Of a stretch of 19,990 bases of DNA, positions 1 through 6,929 are shown piece by piece (positions within the stretch are counted from its first letter, which is position 1; each line of letters starts with the position of its first letter). A program made the translations under genes and the position numbers. This DNA is from Collinsella sp. TF08-11AT. Lineage in GTDB: Bacteria; Actinomycetota; Coriobacteriia; Coriobacteriales; Coriobacteriaceae. Under the pieces are notes generated by a model. That model searched no databases and was not told the origin of the DNA. It saw only the letters and a program-made list of their open reading frames with translations. The stretch is taken from contig NZ_QSRL01000009.1 in assembly GCF_003437035.1 (NCBI RefSeq), forward strand, positions 1 through 19,990. The letters are read 5' to 3'.

Positions 1-50
1 GCAACGCGTTGCGCTGAGTCCTGAGGCTGTTGCAATGAAAATGAGAATCA

Positions 51-71
51 AGGGACCGCCAAACAGTCCCT
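51..71. terminator. Small stem-loop near window edge
   Basis: AGGGAC (51-56) pairs with GTCCCT (66-71) around a 9-nt loop and is followed by TATTT. It could be the tail of a terminator for a gene left of the window, or a degenerate member of the GGGAC hairpin family seen further right. The stem is only 6 bp and the U-tract is poor. A separate 12-bp palindrome, GCAACGCGTTGC, sits at 1-12. Confidence 0.25.
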
Positions 72-111
72 ATTTCACCGCAACTTATGATGGGGAATTT
101 TGGATGCTGGG

Positions 112-117
112 TATAAT
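112..117 (+). promoter_or_regulatory. Probable -10 box for the zinc-ribbon gene
   Basis: A perfect TATAAT lies 37 bp before the chosen ATG at 155, preceded by CTGGG. No good -35 hexamer is visible at 16-18 bp. The same TGGGTATAA context recurs at 19291-19299 ahead of the universal stress gene. Confidence 0.5.
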
Positions 118-154
118 CGTCGTATTGCATTGAAATGTGGCGAAAGGAGTGGCA

Positions 155-1138
155 ATGTCTCGGTATTGCGCCTCGTGCGGCAAGCTTCTTGCAGATGATG
201 CCAAGTTCTGCACCTCGTGCGGTGCACCCGTTGAGCAAACAGCCGCAAGCGATAGCCAGCCCGCTTTTGAGCAGACCGGCTCCCTTGATACGCCGCAAGC
301 CAAGGCGGATGACTCCCTCGCCTATAGCCCCGACCCTGCCGCAAGGACCGAGGCCGTCGAGACCACGCAGCGCATACCCGTCGCGAGCGGCTCGCCCCAA
401 CAGCAGCCGGCTCCCGCATACGCGCCCGCTTCGCCACAGACCCCCGCTCCCAAAAAGAGCGGCACCGGGCCGCTTATCGCCGTTATTGTTGTGCTGGTGG
501 CGATCATCATCGCCCTGGTCGTTTTCTTTGTGATCAAGCCTTTCGACAACGCCGCCACGCAGACGACTGCCGCGGTAGCTAAGCTGCACCATGACGTCGA
601 CGACGATGACCTAAAGCCTCTCGGCGATCCCAACAGCCTGTACGACGATGATGACGATGACGACGAGGATGGCGGCGAAGCAACGCTCTCCGAGCAGAAC
701 CTCTACCGTCGCCTGAGCGAATACTACGACCTGCTCGAAGATCTCGACAGCCAGGTCCGTGGCTGCGCGCAGAACTTCAACGGCAACTATCTGGAAGAGG
801 ATCGAACCACCCGTCAAAATCTCGCCGACGTCGCCGAGCGCACGGAGGACACCATCGAGCAGTATTACGACATCGTCGAGGACCTGGACGTCCCGACGAG
901 CTCCAAGAACTACAGCTCCTGGAAGGACATCATCGCCCTGTACGACGACCTGGATCACCGCATTGACGCAATCTGTGATGCCTGGGAGATCAGCCTGAAA
1001 TACGCCAAGCCTGCGGACCACAAGAATGAGATCGTGGCGCCGCTGTCGCGCGACAACGTGGCGGGCACCAATGACAATAAGTACCGCCTAGACTTTGAGG
1101 AGCGCTATCCCGGCGCCAAGCCTGTCGAGGTGAACTAG
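155..1138 (+). CDS. Zinc-ribbon, single-pass membrane protein with acidic region
   Basis: This is a 327-residue protein of unknown function. I chose ATG 155 over the upstream GTG at 137 because AAAGGAG (143-149) sits 5 bases before it and the product then begins MSRYCASCGK. Residues 4-23 form a double-CxxC zinc ribbon (CASCG...CTSCG), the type found at the N-terminus of many bacterial envelope proteins. A Pro/Ala/Gln-rich linker follows. One hydrophobic segment lies at about residues 109-131 (PLIAVIVVLVAIIIALVVFF). Next come Asp runs, including a stretch of seven, and then a mostly helical acidic domain to the C-terminus that probably lies outside the membrane. The layout (cytosolic zinc ribbon, TM helix, external domain) is common in Gram-positive bacteria, but I do not recognise a named family for the C-terminal domain. 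It appears monocistronic. Confidence 0.85.
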   Translation: MSRYCASCGKLLADDAKFCTSCGAPVEQTAASDSQPAFEQTGSLDTPQAKADDSLAYSPDPAARTEAVETTQRIPVASGSPQQQPAPAYAPASPQTPAPKKSGTGPLIAVIVVLVAIIIALVVFFVIKPFDNAATQTTAAVAKLHHDVDDDDLKPLGDPNSLYDDDDDDDEDGGEATLSEQNLYRRLSEYYDLLEDLDSQVRGCAQNFNGNYLEEDRTTRQNLADVAERTEDTIEQYYDIVEDLDVPTSSKNYSSWKDIIALYDDLDHRIDAICDAWEISLKYAKPADHKNEIVAPLSRDNVAGTNDNKYRLDFEERYPGAKPVEVN

Positions 1139-1155
1139 CGCTTTGTCGTTCCCGA

Positions 1156-1214
1156 GCCGGCAGTTAGGGACGTTCCTAAACTGCCGGCAGAAAAAGAACA
1201 TCCCTAACTGCCGG
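1156..1214. repeat. Three-part inverted-repeat element
   Basis: The arm CCGGCAGTTAGGGA (1157-1170) has an exact inverted copy, TCCCTAACTGCCGG, at 1201-1214. Between them lies a second, imperfect inverted copy at 1173-1188 (TTCCTAAACTGCCGGC). The first arm can therefore pair with either partner. The element lies between the stop codon of the zinc-ribbon gene and the terminator. It looks like a dispersed REP-type unit, but copy number cannot be judged from one window. Confidence 0.7.
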
Positions 1215-1216
1215 TC

Positions 1217-1258
1217 AAAAAAACGAGCGAGGATCGCGGGGTCCTCGCTCGTTTTTTT
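1217..1258. terminator. Bidirectional rho-independent terminator
   Basis: An 11-bp perfect stem, ACGAGCGAGGA / TCCTCGCTCGT, with an 8-nt loop is flanked by A7 on the left and T7 on the right. It can terminate both the zinc-ribbon gene (+) and the convergent tat-hyp-topoisomerase operon (-). Confidence 0.93.
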
Positions 1259-1280
1259 GGGCAATGTTTCGACTGCGCCG

Positions 1281-3875
1281 TTACTTGTCGGCGGCTGTTT
1301 TCTTGGCAGTCGACTTCTTCGCGGTCGTCTTCTTGGCGGCAGTGGCTTTCTTAGCCGTCGTCTTCTTGGCCGCCGTCGTCTTCTTTGCCGTGCTCGCCTT
1401 GGTTGTGGTCTTGCGACCGCGGGCGGGCTTCTTCTCCTTGGTCGGGCAGTCCATGTTGACGCAGATACGCCACGGACCGCGCGCCGTGTTGACCACCACG
1501 ATGGGGGCGCCGCACTCGGGACAGGTCTCGCCCGTCGCCTCGAGCTTGCCACGCGCCGGCAGCGGATAGCTCACGCCGCAGTCATCGTAGTTGGTGCAGC
1601 GGATAAAGCGCTTGCCGCTCTTCTCGCTCTTGTGCGCGATCAGGTCGCCATGGCGTCCGGCCTCGGCACACACCTTGCACTCGCCCACTTTAAGGTCGGG
1701 CTCGTAGTTGGTGGGGCACGTCGGGTTCACGCAGATCTCGAAAGCCTTCTGGCGGAACGGCTGACACTTGATGCGCGGCGCACCGCATTCGGGGCACACG
1801 GCGGCCTCGCCCTCGAGCGGGCTCACCTTGACGCCGCTCGGGACCGGATAGGTCACGTCGCAGTCGGGCCAGCCCATGCAGCCAATGAAGCTGCCACGGG
1901 TCTTGGCGCTCGTCTTCATAACCAGGTCCTTGCCGCACTTGGGGCAGGCGCCCACGCGCGCATCAGCCGTGACGGCGTCGCTGATGGCGTCGCCGAGCTC
2001 CTGCGTATGCTTGAGCAGCTCGTCGAGCACGCCGGCCAGCAGCGCACGCGAGTGCGTCACGACATGCTCTTCGGTGTCCTCGCCGCGCTCGACGCGAGTC
2101 ATGTCGCCGTCGAGCTCGCTGGTCATATCGGGGCTCGTTATGCGCGGGGCAAACTGCGTCAGCGCGTCGATGATGGCGATGCCCAGCTGGCTCGGCTCAA
2201 CGGGATCGTTTTTGAGATAGCGCACGGCATACAGGCGCTCGATGATGCTCGCGCGCGTGGACTTGGTGCCCAGGCCGCGCTTTTCCATCTCCTGCACGAG
2301 CTTGCCCTGGCTGTAGCGCGCGGGCGGCTCGGTCTGCTTGGCCTCAAGCTTAATGTCGAACACGTCGACCGTGTCGCCCTGCTCTAGCGGCGGCATCTGC
2401 TCGTCGCGCTTGAGTCCGTACGGGTACGCCTCGCGGAAACCCGGGGTCACGAGCACATCGCCCGAAGCCACGAACGGCTCACCGTTCACGTCGAGCTCGA
2501 GCTTGGTATTCTCGATGGTCGCGGGACCCATAAGCGTCGCCAGGAAGCGGCGGGCGATGAGGTCGTAGAGCTTGCGCTGGCCGCCATCGAGCGTGGACGG
2601 ATCGCCTTCGCCCGTGGGGTAGATGGGCGGGTGGTCGGTGGTCTCGACTTTGCCGCGCGTGGGCTTCATGGGGCCGGCGAGTACCTTTTTGCACACGGGC
2701 GCCAGCGCCGGGTTGATCTTTGCCAGGTCGCTCACCACGGCGCCCAGATCGAGCGTCGCGGGGTACACGGTGTTGTCGACACGCGGATAGCTGATGAGGC
2801 CCGCCATGTAGAGGGACTCGGCGATGCGCATCGTACGCGCAGGCGAGATGCCCTCGGCCGCGGCGGCAGCCTGCAGCGAGGTCGTCGCAAACGGCGTGGG
2901 CGGCTGCTGCTTGCGGGAGCGCTTGGTCACCGCGGCGACGGTTGCCGTCGTAGCGCCGTCGACGTGGCCGTACGCCGTCTCGGCAGCATCTTTATCGGTA
3001 AAACGTGCCGTCTTGTGCGCAATCTTAAAGCGGTCATCCTCGGCAGCACCCTGAGCGGCACCCATGCCGCGAATCTGCCAATAGTCCTCGGGCACAAACG
3101 CCATGCGCTCGCGCTCGCGCTCGACCACCAGGGCAAGCGTCGGCGTCTGCACGCGGCCGGCGGAGCGCACGTTGCCAAAGCCGCCAAACTTGGCGAGCGT
3201 CAGGTAGCGCGTGAGCACCGCACCCCAAATGAGGTCGATGTGCTGGCGGCTCTCGCCGGCGTCGGCCAGATTCTGGTCGAGCGAGACAAGATTATCGAAG
3301 GCCTGCGTAATCTCGGCCTTGGCAAACGAAGAATACTGAGCGCGGGCGACCGGCAAGTCCGGCGCGACCTCGCGCACCTTGTTGAGGGCGTCCGAGCCGA
3401 TCAGCTCACCCTCGCGATCGAAGTCCGTGGCGATGATGACGCTGTCGGACTTCTTGGCAAGGTTCTTGAGCGAACGAATGAGCTCCTTCTCGGCCGGCAG
3501 CTTAATGACGGGCGCCCAGGTAAGGTAAGGCAGGCTCTCAAGCTTCCAGCCCTTGATGGAGATACCATCGGCAAGGAACGGCTTGCGCTTGGTGTCGTAC
3601 GGCGGGCGGGCCAGGCCATCGGGCATATCGGCCGGCAACATCTCGCCGTCCTCGGTGACCGAATACCAACCCAGCTTTTTATCGAACAGCACACTGTCGC
3701 AAAAATCGGGTGCCAGGATGTGACCGGCAAGGCCGATGGTCACGCACTCCTCGCCCTTCCACTCAAAACGGTAGATGGCGGTGTTGTACACCTTGTCCTT
3801 TTTGGGCTTACCCGTGGACAGCCGCTCGGCGATTTGACGCGCGGCATCGTTTTTCTCGGCGATGATGAGCTTCAA
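1281..3875 (-). CDS. topA: Archaeal-type DNA topoisomerase I (type IA)
   Basis: This 864-residue enzyme relaxes negatively supercoiled DNA by cutting one strand through a 5'-phosphotyrosine. The TOPRIM domain starts at residue 1 (MKLIIAEKNDAARQIAERLS) and carries the metal-binding DFDREGE at 151-157. GRVQTPTLAL is at 240-249. The catalytic tyrosine is Y363 in GLISYPRVDN. Four Cys4 zinc-finger modules occupy roughly 644-672, 694-720, 733-766 and 785-810. A tail of about 50 residues, rich in Lys, Ala and Thr (KKTTAKK-type repeats), ends the protein. The N-terminus and the SYPR.DNTVYP motif look more like archaeal TopA than like the MKLVIVESPAKA-type bacterial enzyme. It starts 54 bp after hypB and is probably the last gene of the operon. 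A topoisomerase III-like role is the alternative; topA is used here for the family. Confidence 0.9.
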   Translation of the reverse strand: MKLIIAEKNDAARQIAERLSTGKPKKDKVYNTAIYRFEWKGEECVTIGLAGHILAPDFCDSVLFDKKLGWYSVTEDGEMLPADMPDGLARPPYDTKRKPFLADGISIKGWKLESLPYLTWAPVIKLPAEKELIRSLKNLAKKSDSVIIATDFDREGELIGSDALNKVREVAPDLPVARAQYSSFAKAEITQAFDNLVSLDQNLADAGESRQHIDLIWGAVLTRYLTLAKFGGFGNVRSAGRVQTPTLALVVERERERMAFVPEDYWQIRGMGAAQGAAEDDRFKIAHKTARFTDKDAAETAYGHVDGATTATVAAVTKRSRKQQPPTPFATTSLQAAAAAEGISPARTMRIAESLYMAGLISYPRVDNTVYPATLDLGAVVSDLAKINPALAPVCKKVLAGPMKPTRGKVETTDHPPIYPTGEGDPSTLDGGQRKLYDLIARRFLATLMGPATIENTKLELDVNGEPFVASGDVLVTPGFREAYPYGLKRDEQMPPLEQGDTVDVFDIKLEAKQTEPPARYSQGKLVQEMEKRGLGTKSTRASIIERLYAVRYLKNDPVEPSQLGIAIIDALTQFAPRITSPDMTSELDGDMTRVERGEDTEEHVVTHSRALLAGVLDELLKHTQELGDAISDAVTADARVGACPKCGKDLVMKTSAKTRGSFIGCMGWPDCDVTYPVPSGVKVSPLEGEAAVCPECGAPRIKCQPFRQKAFEICVNPTCPTNYEPDLKVGECKVCAEAGRHGDLIAHKSEKSGKRFIRCTNYDDCGVSYPLPARGKLEATGETCPECGAPIVVVNTARGPWRICVNMDCPTKEKKPARGRKTTTKASTAKKTTAAKKTTAKKATAAKKTTAKKSTAKKTAADK

Positions 3876-3929
3876 AAGAGGCTCCTATCTCGTATCTCTG
3901 CGGCTACGCCCGCCCGTATGGCGGCCGAC

Positions 3930-4613
3930 TTACGCCCTTGCTTGCTCAATCTGCCCGATGAGCCAATCGCACCAGGCATCCATGCCCTCGCCCTTGCGCG
4001 CGCTCACGGCAAACCGCGGCGCTTGCGGATTGAGGTCATCGAGTGTCTTAGTATACCTATCCATGTCAAAATCGAAAGCCGGGGCCACGTCGACCTTGTT
4101 GAGCAGCTGCGCGCCGGCGTGCTGGAAGATGCCCGGATACTTGATGGGCTTGTCGTCGCCCTCGGGCACCGAGAGAATCATGATGGACAGGTTCTCGCCC
4201 AGGTCAAAGTCGACCGGGCAGACCAGGTTACCCACGTTTTCGATAAAGATGACGTCGATGTTCTCCAGACCCACAGCCTGGTCGAAGGCATCGACAGCCT
4301 CCATGATCATGTTGCCCTCGAGGTGGCACAGACCGCCCGTGTTGATCTGGATGGCGGGCATGCCGGCTTCCTTCATGGTGATGGCGTCGACATCCGAGGC
4401 GATATCGCCCTCGATGACGGCACAGCGTAGGCCGGCCTTGTCACGCAGGCGCTCGTTGGTGCCCAGAATCGTGGTGGTCTTACCCGAGCCGGGGCTCGAC
4501 AGCACATTGATCACGTAGGTGCCTGCCTCATTAAATCGCTGACGCAGCTGATCTGCCAGGCGCTCGTTGCGCGACAGGATCGGCGACGCGATATCAATCG
4601 TTTTCTCGGCCAT
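3930..4613 (-). CDS. hypB: HypB, nickel-inserting GTPase for hydrogenase
   Basis: HypB is a 227-residue SIMIBI GTPase that, with HypA, delivers nickel to the large subunit of [NiFe] hydrogenase in the cytoplasm. The P-loop PGSGKTT is at 41-47 and the guanine-specificity NKVD is at 172-175. The nickel/zinc site between subunits is present as C96-H97 (GGLCHLEGN) and C132 (ENVGNLVCPVDFDLGE). The high-affinity N-terminal CxxCGC motif of E. coli HypB and any His-rich stretch are absent, so this is the minimal form. AAGGAG lies 8 bases before the ATG. It follows hypA by 55 bp; that spacer contains TATAAA in this orientation, so an internal promoter is possible. Other hyp genes and the hydrogenase itself are not in the window. 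Confidence 0.95.
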   Translation of the reverse strand: MAEKTIDIASPILSRNERLADQLRQRFNEAGTYVINVLSSPGSGKTTTILGTNERLRDKAGLRCAVIEGDIASDVDAITMKEAGMPAIQINTGGLCHLEGNMIMEAVDAFDQAVGLENIDVIFIENVGNLVCPVDFDLGENLSIMILSVPEGDDKPIKYPGIFQHAGAQLLNKVDVAPAFDFDMDRYTKTLDDLNPQAPRFAVSARKGEGMDAWCDWLIGQIEQARA

Positions 4614-4668
4614 ACTTAGCGCTCCTTACTTTGGCCCCTTTATACCCCATCATTAGATGGCTAGCGGG

Positions 4669-5025
4669 CTAATCGTCGGGGGTTTCGATTTCGATACTTG
4701 CGATATCGAGCTCGCGGCCGTGCAGCAGGCGCACGTTGGCGCCGCCACACTGGGGGCAGCGACAATGGAAACGGTCGTGCTCAAAGACCTCGCCGCAGTC
4801 CAGGCACTCGCTTTGTGGATGGACCTCCTCCACGGCAAGCTCGCAGCCGCGCGTGAGCGGGTCCTCATCGCGAAACGTCTCCCACGCAAAGTCGAGTGCC
4901 TCGCGCACGACCTCGGTCATATCCCCGATACGAAGCGTTACCAAAACGGCGCGCGAGGCCCCCGCCCCACGCGCCGCGCGAATCACTGTATCGAGTATGC
5001 CGTTGACAATGCCAACCTCGTGCAT
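4669..5025 (-). CDS. hypA: HypA, nickel metallochaperone
   Basis: HypA is a 118-residue nickel carrier that partners HypB in [NiFe] hydrogenase maturation. It begins with the invariant MHE, in which His2 and the N-terminal amine bind nickel. The structural zinc site is CLDC (74-77) and CPQC (90-93). Length is normal for the family. Its start is 6 bp after the tatC stop codon, which implies co-transcription and probably coupled translation. HypA can also serve urease in some bacteria, but no urease gene is seen here. Confidence 0.95.
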   Translation of the reverse strand: MHEVGIVNGILDTVIRAARGAGASRAVLVTLRIGDMTEVVREALDFAWETFRDEDPLTRGCELAVEEVHPQSECLDCGEVFEHDRFHCRCPQCGGANVRLLHGRELDIASIEIETPDD

Positions 5026-5031
5026 ACCGAT

Positions 5032-5823
5032 TTACTCCTCGTCGTCCTCGTCGTCCGAGAACAGGTCCAGACGGCTCACGAACAGGCCCTCCTTGCCCTC
5101 GCGCGCGGTAATGACCACGCGAGCGATGGCGAGCGAAATCTCGTAGAGCGAGAGCAGGGCGCCATACATGAGACCCAGCGTAACGGGCGAGCCGTCGGGC
5201 GTAATCACAGCCGAACCCACGAGCAGGCCTACGTACACGTAGCGCCAGGCGCTGCGGAAGGCCGCATAGGACACGATGTGGAAAACGGACAGGTAGAAGA
5301 TGATGAGCGGCAGCTCAAACGCCACACCAAAGCCGATCATAAAGAGCAGCTCCATGTTGACGTAGTTCTCCAGATCGGGCAACGCCGTAGCGACAGCCGA
5401 GGTCTCGCCGATGAGCCACTCAAAGCCCGCCGGGATGATGATGAAGTAGCAGAAGATGGCACCCAGGAAGAACAGCACCGTCGAGGCGAGCACCGTGGGC
5501 ACAACCCACTTGCGCTCGTTGGGGCGCAGTGCCGGCAGGAAAAATGCCAGAATCTGCCAGATGATCATGGGCGTGCACATGACCACGGCCATCTTGATGG
5601 CCAGCGAGAAGCGCAGGCCAAAGCCGCCGAGTGTGGTGGTGATGTAGAACTTACCGTCCGGCACAAACGAGCGGATGGGGTCTTCCAGGATATCGAGCAC
5701 CACGGGCGTGGCAAAGTACAGCACGATGGCGGCGGCAAACACCGACACGACCACGATGGTCAGGCGGCGACGGAGCTCTCCCAAGTGATCGAAGAGCGGC
5801 ATACGAGCAGGTCCGATAGGCAT
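5032..5823 (-). CDS. tatC: TatC, twin-arginine translocase receptor
   Basis: TatC is a 263-residue, six-helix inner-membrane protein that recognises twin-arginine signal peptides and nucleates the Tat channel, which exports folded and often cofactor-loaded proteins. The family N-terminal motif MPLFDHLGELRRRL is at 8-21, with the signal-binding glutamate at E16. The second key glutamate is E170 in FGVAFELPL. The C-terminus is acidic (DDEDDEE). Its ATG overlaps the previous gene's stop codon (TAATG), so the two are translationally coupled. Met8 is an alternative start that would give the more usual N-terminus. Confidence 0.96.
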   Translation of the reverse strand: MPIGPARMPLFDHLGELRRRLTIVVVSVFAAAIVLYFATPVVLDILEDPIRSFVPDGKFYITTTLGGFGLRFSLAIKMAVVMCTPMIIWQILAFFLPALRPNERKWVVPTVLASTVLFFLGAIFCYFIIIPAGFEWLIGETSAVATALPDLENYVNMELLFMIGFGVAFELPLIIFYLSVFHIVSYAAFRSAWRYVYVGLLVGSAVITPDGSPVTLGLMYGALLSLYEISLAIARVVITAREGKEGLFVSRLDLFSDDEDDEE

Positions 5824-6395
5824 TACTCATCGCCTCCCTTCGGGGCGTCGGCGGCAGCAGTGTCGTCCTCGGCCTCGAGCTCGCGAGCGAGCTGGTCGAC
5901 GACGGCCTTGCGCTTGCGGGGACGACGGGCGTAGAGGTCGGCCGTCGTGGGCTCTGCCGGCTCGGGCTCGGGCTCGGGCTCTGCAGCAGGCTCGGGCTCG
6001 ACAGCGGCGGCGGGCTCTGCACTCTCGGCCTCCTCGGCAGCGGCCTCGCCCTCAGCGGCACCCTCGCTTGCAGCCTTCTCGGCAGCAAGGCGGGCACGGC
6101 GCTCGGCGAAGGTCTCCTTCTTTGCTGGCGCAGCCGTCTCGGCGGCTTCCTCGTCCGCATCGGAATCGTCGTCGGTCGCAGCGGCCTTCTTGGGCTTGAC
6201 CGGCGCCGACGCAGCCTCGCTTACCGGATCAATAATCTCGGACTGAACAACGGCCGTCATCTTTTCCTGCGTCTCGCGGAACTGACGGATGGCACGGCCG
6301 ATCGTGCGGCCCATCTGCGGGAGCTTATCCGGGCCAAACAGCAAAAAGCCGAAGACCACGATGATCGCGAGCTCACCCTCTCCAATACCAAACAC
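5823..6395 (-). CDS. TatA/TatB-like translocase subunit with long acidic tail
   Basis: This is a pore or bridging subunit of the Tat system. I start it at GTG 6395, which has GGAGG 7 bases upstream. The product then begins (M)FGIGEGELAIIVVFGFLLFGPDKLP, exactly the family pattern, while the longer reading frame from 6440 adds a non-family leader. It has 190 residues. One short TM helix lies at about 8-21, followed by FGP-hinge residues 20-22 and an amphipathic helix at about 27-50. The tail of about 140 residues is Ala/Glu-rich and includes a Pro-Glu repeat (EPEPEPEP). The tail is much longer than in typical TatA. The Glu at position 8 favours TatB, but only one such subunit lies beside tatC, so it may do both jobs. 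Confidence 0.88.
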   Translation of the reverse strand: MFGIGEGELAIIVVFGFLLFGPDKLPQMGRTIGRAIRQFRETQEKMTAVVQSEIIDPVSEAASAPVKPKKAAATDDDSDADEEAAETAAPAKKETFAERRARLAAEKAASEGAAEGEAAAEEAESAEPAAAVEPEPAAEPEPEPEPAEPTTADLYARRPRKRKAVVDQLARELEAEDDTAAADAPKGGDE

Positions 6396-6470
6396 ACATA
6401 CCTCCAAGGCTCGATGTGAGTCGAGCCCGCACCGCGCCATTCGGCCGGAACTCGTCTATTCATTCGGTCA

Positions 6471-6476
6471 AGTATA
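6471..6476 (-). promoter_or_regulatory. Possible -10 box of the tat-hyp-topA operon
   Basis: TATACT on the minus strand lies about 75 bases before the GTG start of the tatA-like gene. It directly abuts the stem-loop at 6477-6504. No convincing -35 is seen. Confidence 0.4.
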
Positions 6477-6504
6477 GCGCCCGGACGCCAAAACGTCCGA
6501 GCGC
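6477..6504 (-). terminator. GC-rich stem-loop after the STAS gene
   Basis: An 11-bp stem (GCGCTCGGACG / CGTCCGGGCGC read on the minus strand, one G-U pair) closes a TTTTGG loop 45 bases downstream of the STAS stop codon. It lacks a U-tract, so termination is uncertain. It could also affect the adjacent promoter. Confidence 0.45.
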
Positions 6505-6548
6505 ATCACAAACATATGCCAAACGGCACGCCCTTTTGGGGGCCAAGA

Positions 6549-6863
6549 TTATGCAGCGGTGATCGAAATCTCCTGGTCGACACCCAACAGCTGAACCACG
6601 CGCATCACCGGAGGCTGCACATTGGTGCAGCTAAAGCGCTTACCGTGGTCGACCGCGTGGTGCGCGGCGCCCACGAGCACGCCAATGCCCGTCGAATCGA
6701 TGTAGCTCACCTGGGCAAAATCGAGCTCAACGGCCTCAGTGGGCTGCTCGAGCGCCAGGTCGATGGCATTGCGCAGGCTATCGGCGTTAGAGATATCGAT
6801 CTCACCGGTCACCTTAATGGTGTAGAGCTCTGGCGTGGGGTTGGTGGAAATACCCAAATCCAT
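6549..6863 (-). CDS. STAS-domain anti-sigma factor antagonist
   Basis: This is a 104-residue single-domain STAS protein of the SpoIIAA/RsbV type. Such proteins release a sigma factor by binding its anti-sigma kinase and are switched off when a conserved serine is phosphorylated. The phosphorylation motif is D56-S57-T58-G59-I60-G61, so Ser57 is the expected site. The N-terminal strand pattern (YTIKVTGEIDISNADSLRNAI) fits the family. No anti-sigma kinase (RsbW/SpoIIAB) or sigma-factor gene lies next to it, so its partner must be elsewhere. It starts 66 bp after the aminotransferase stop codon and may be read through from it. Confidence 0.92.
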   Translation of the reverse strand: MDLGISTNPTPELYTIKVTGEIDISNADSLRNAIDLALEQPTEAVELDFAQVSYIDSTGIGVLVGAAHHAVDHGKRFSCTNVQPPVMRVVQLLGVDQEISITAA

Positions 6864-6929
6864 GTATACGCTCCTTTACGTATCGAAAGTGCGGATAGTA
6901 CTAGGCGCGGACTTGCGGGGTCCTACGCG

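Noticed and set aside
1281..1420. DNA tandem repeat or CRISPR-like array
   Set aside because: The repetition is the Lys/Ala/Thr codon pattern of the topoisomerase tail; units are irregular and lie inside the gene.
2631..4430. A 599-codon plus-strand frame opposite the topoisomerase and hypB
   Set aside because: It is antisense to two clear genes and only exists because of high GC and codon bias in them. It has no recognisable domain.
6396..6440. An N-terminal extension of the TatA/B-like gene to ATG 6440
   Set aside because: It adds 15 residues unlike the family and ignores the GGAGG placed for GTG 6395.
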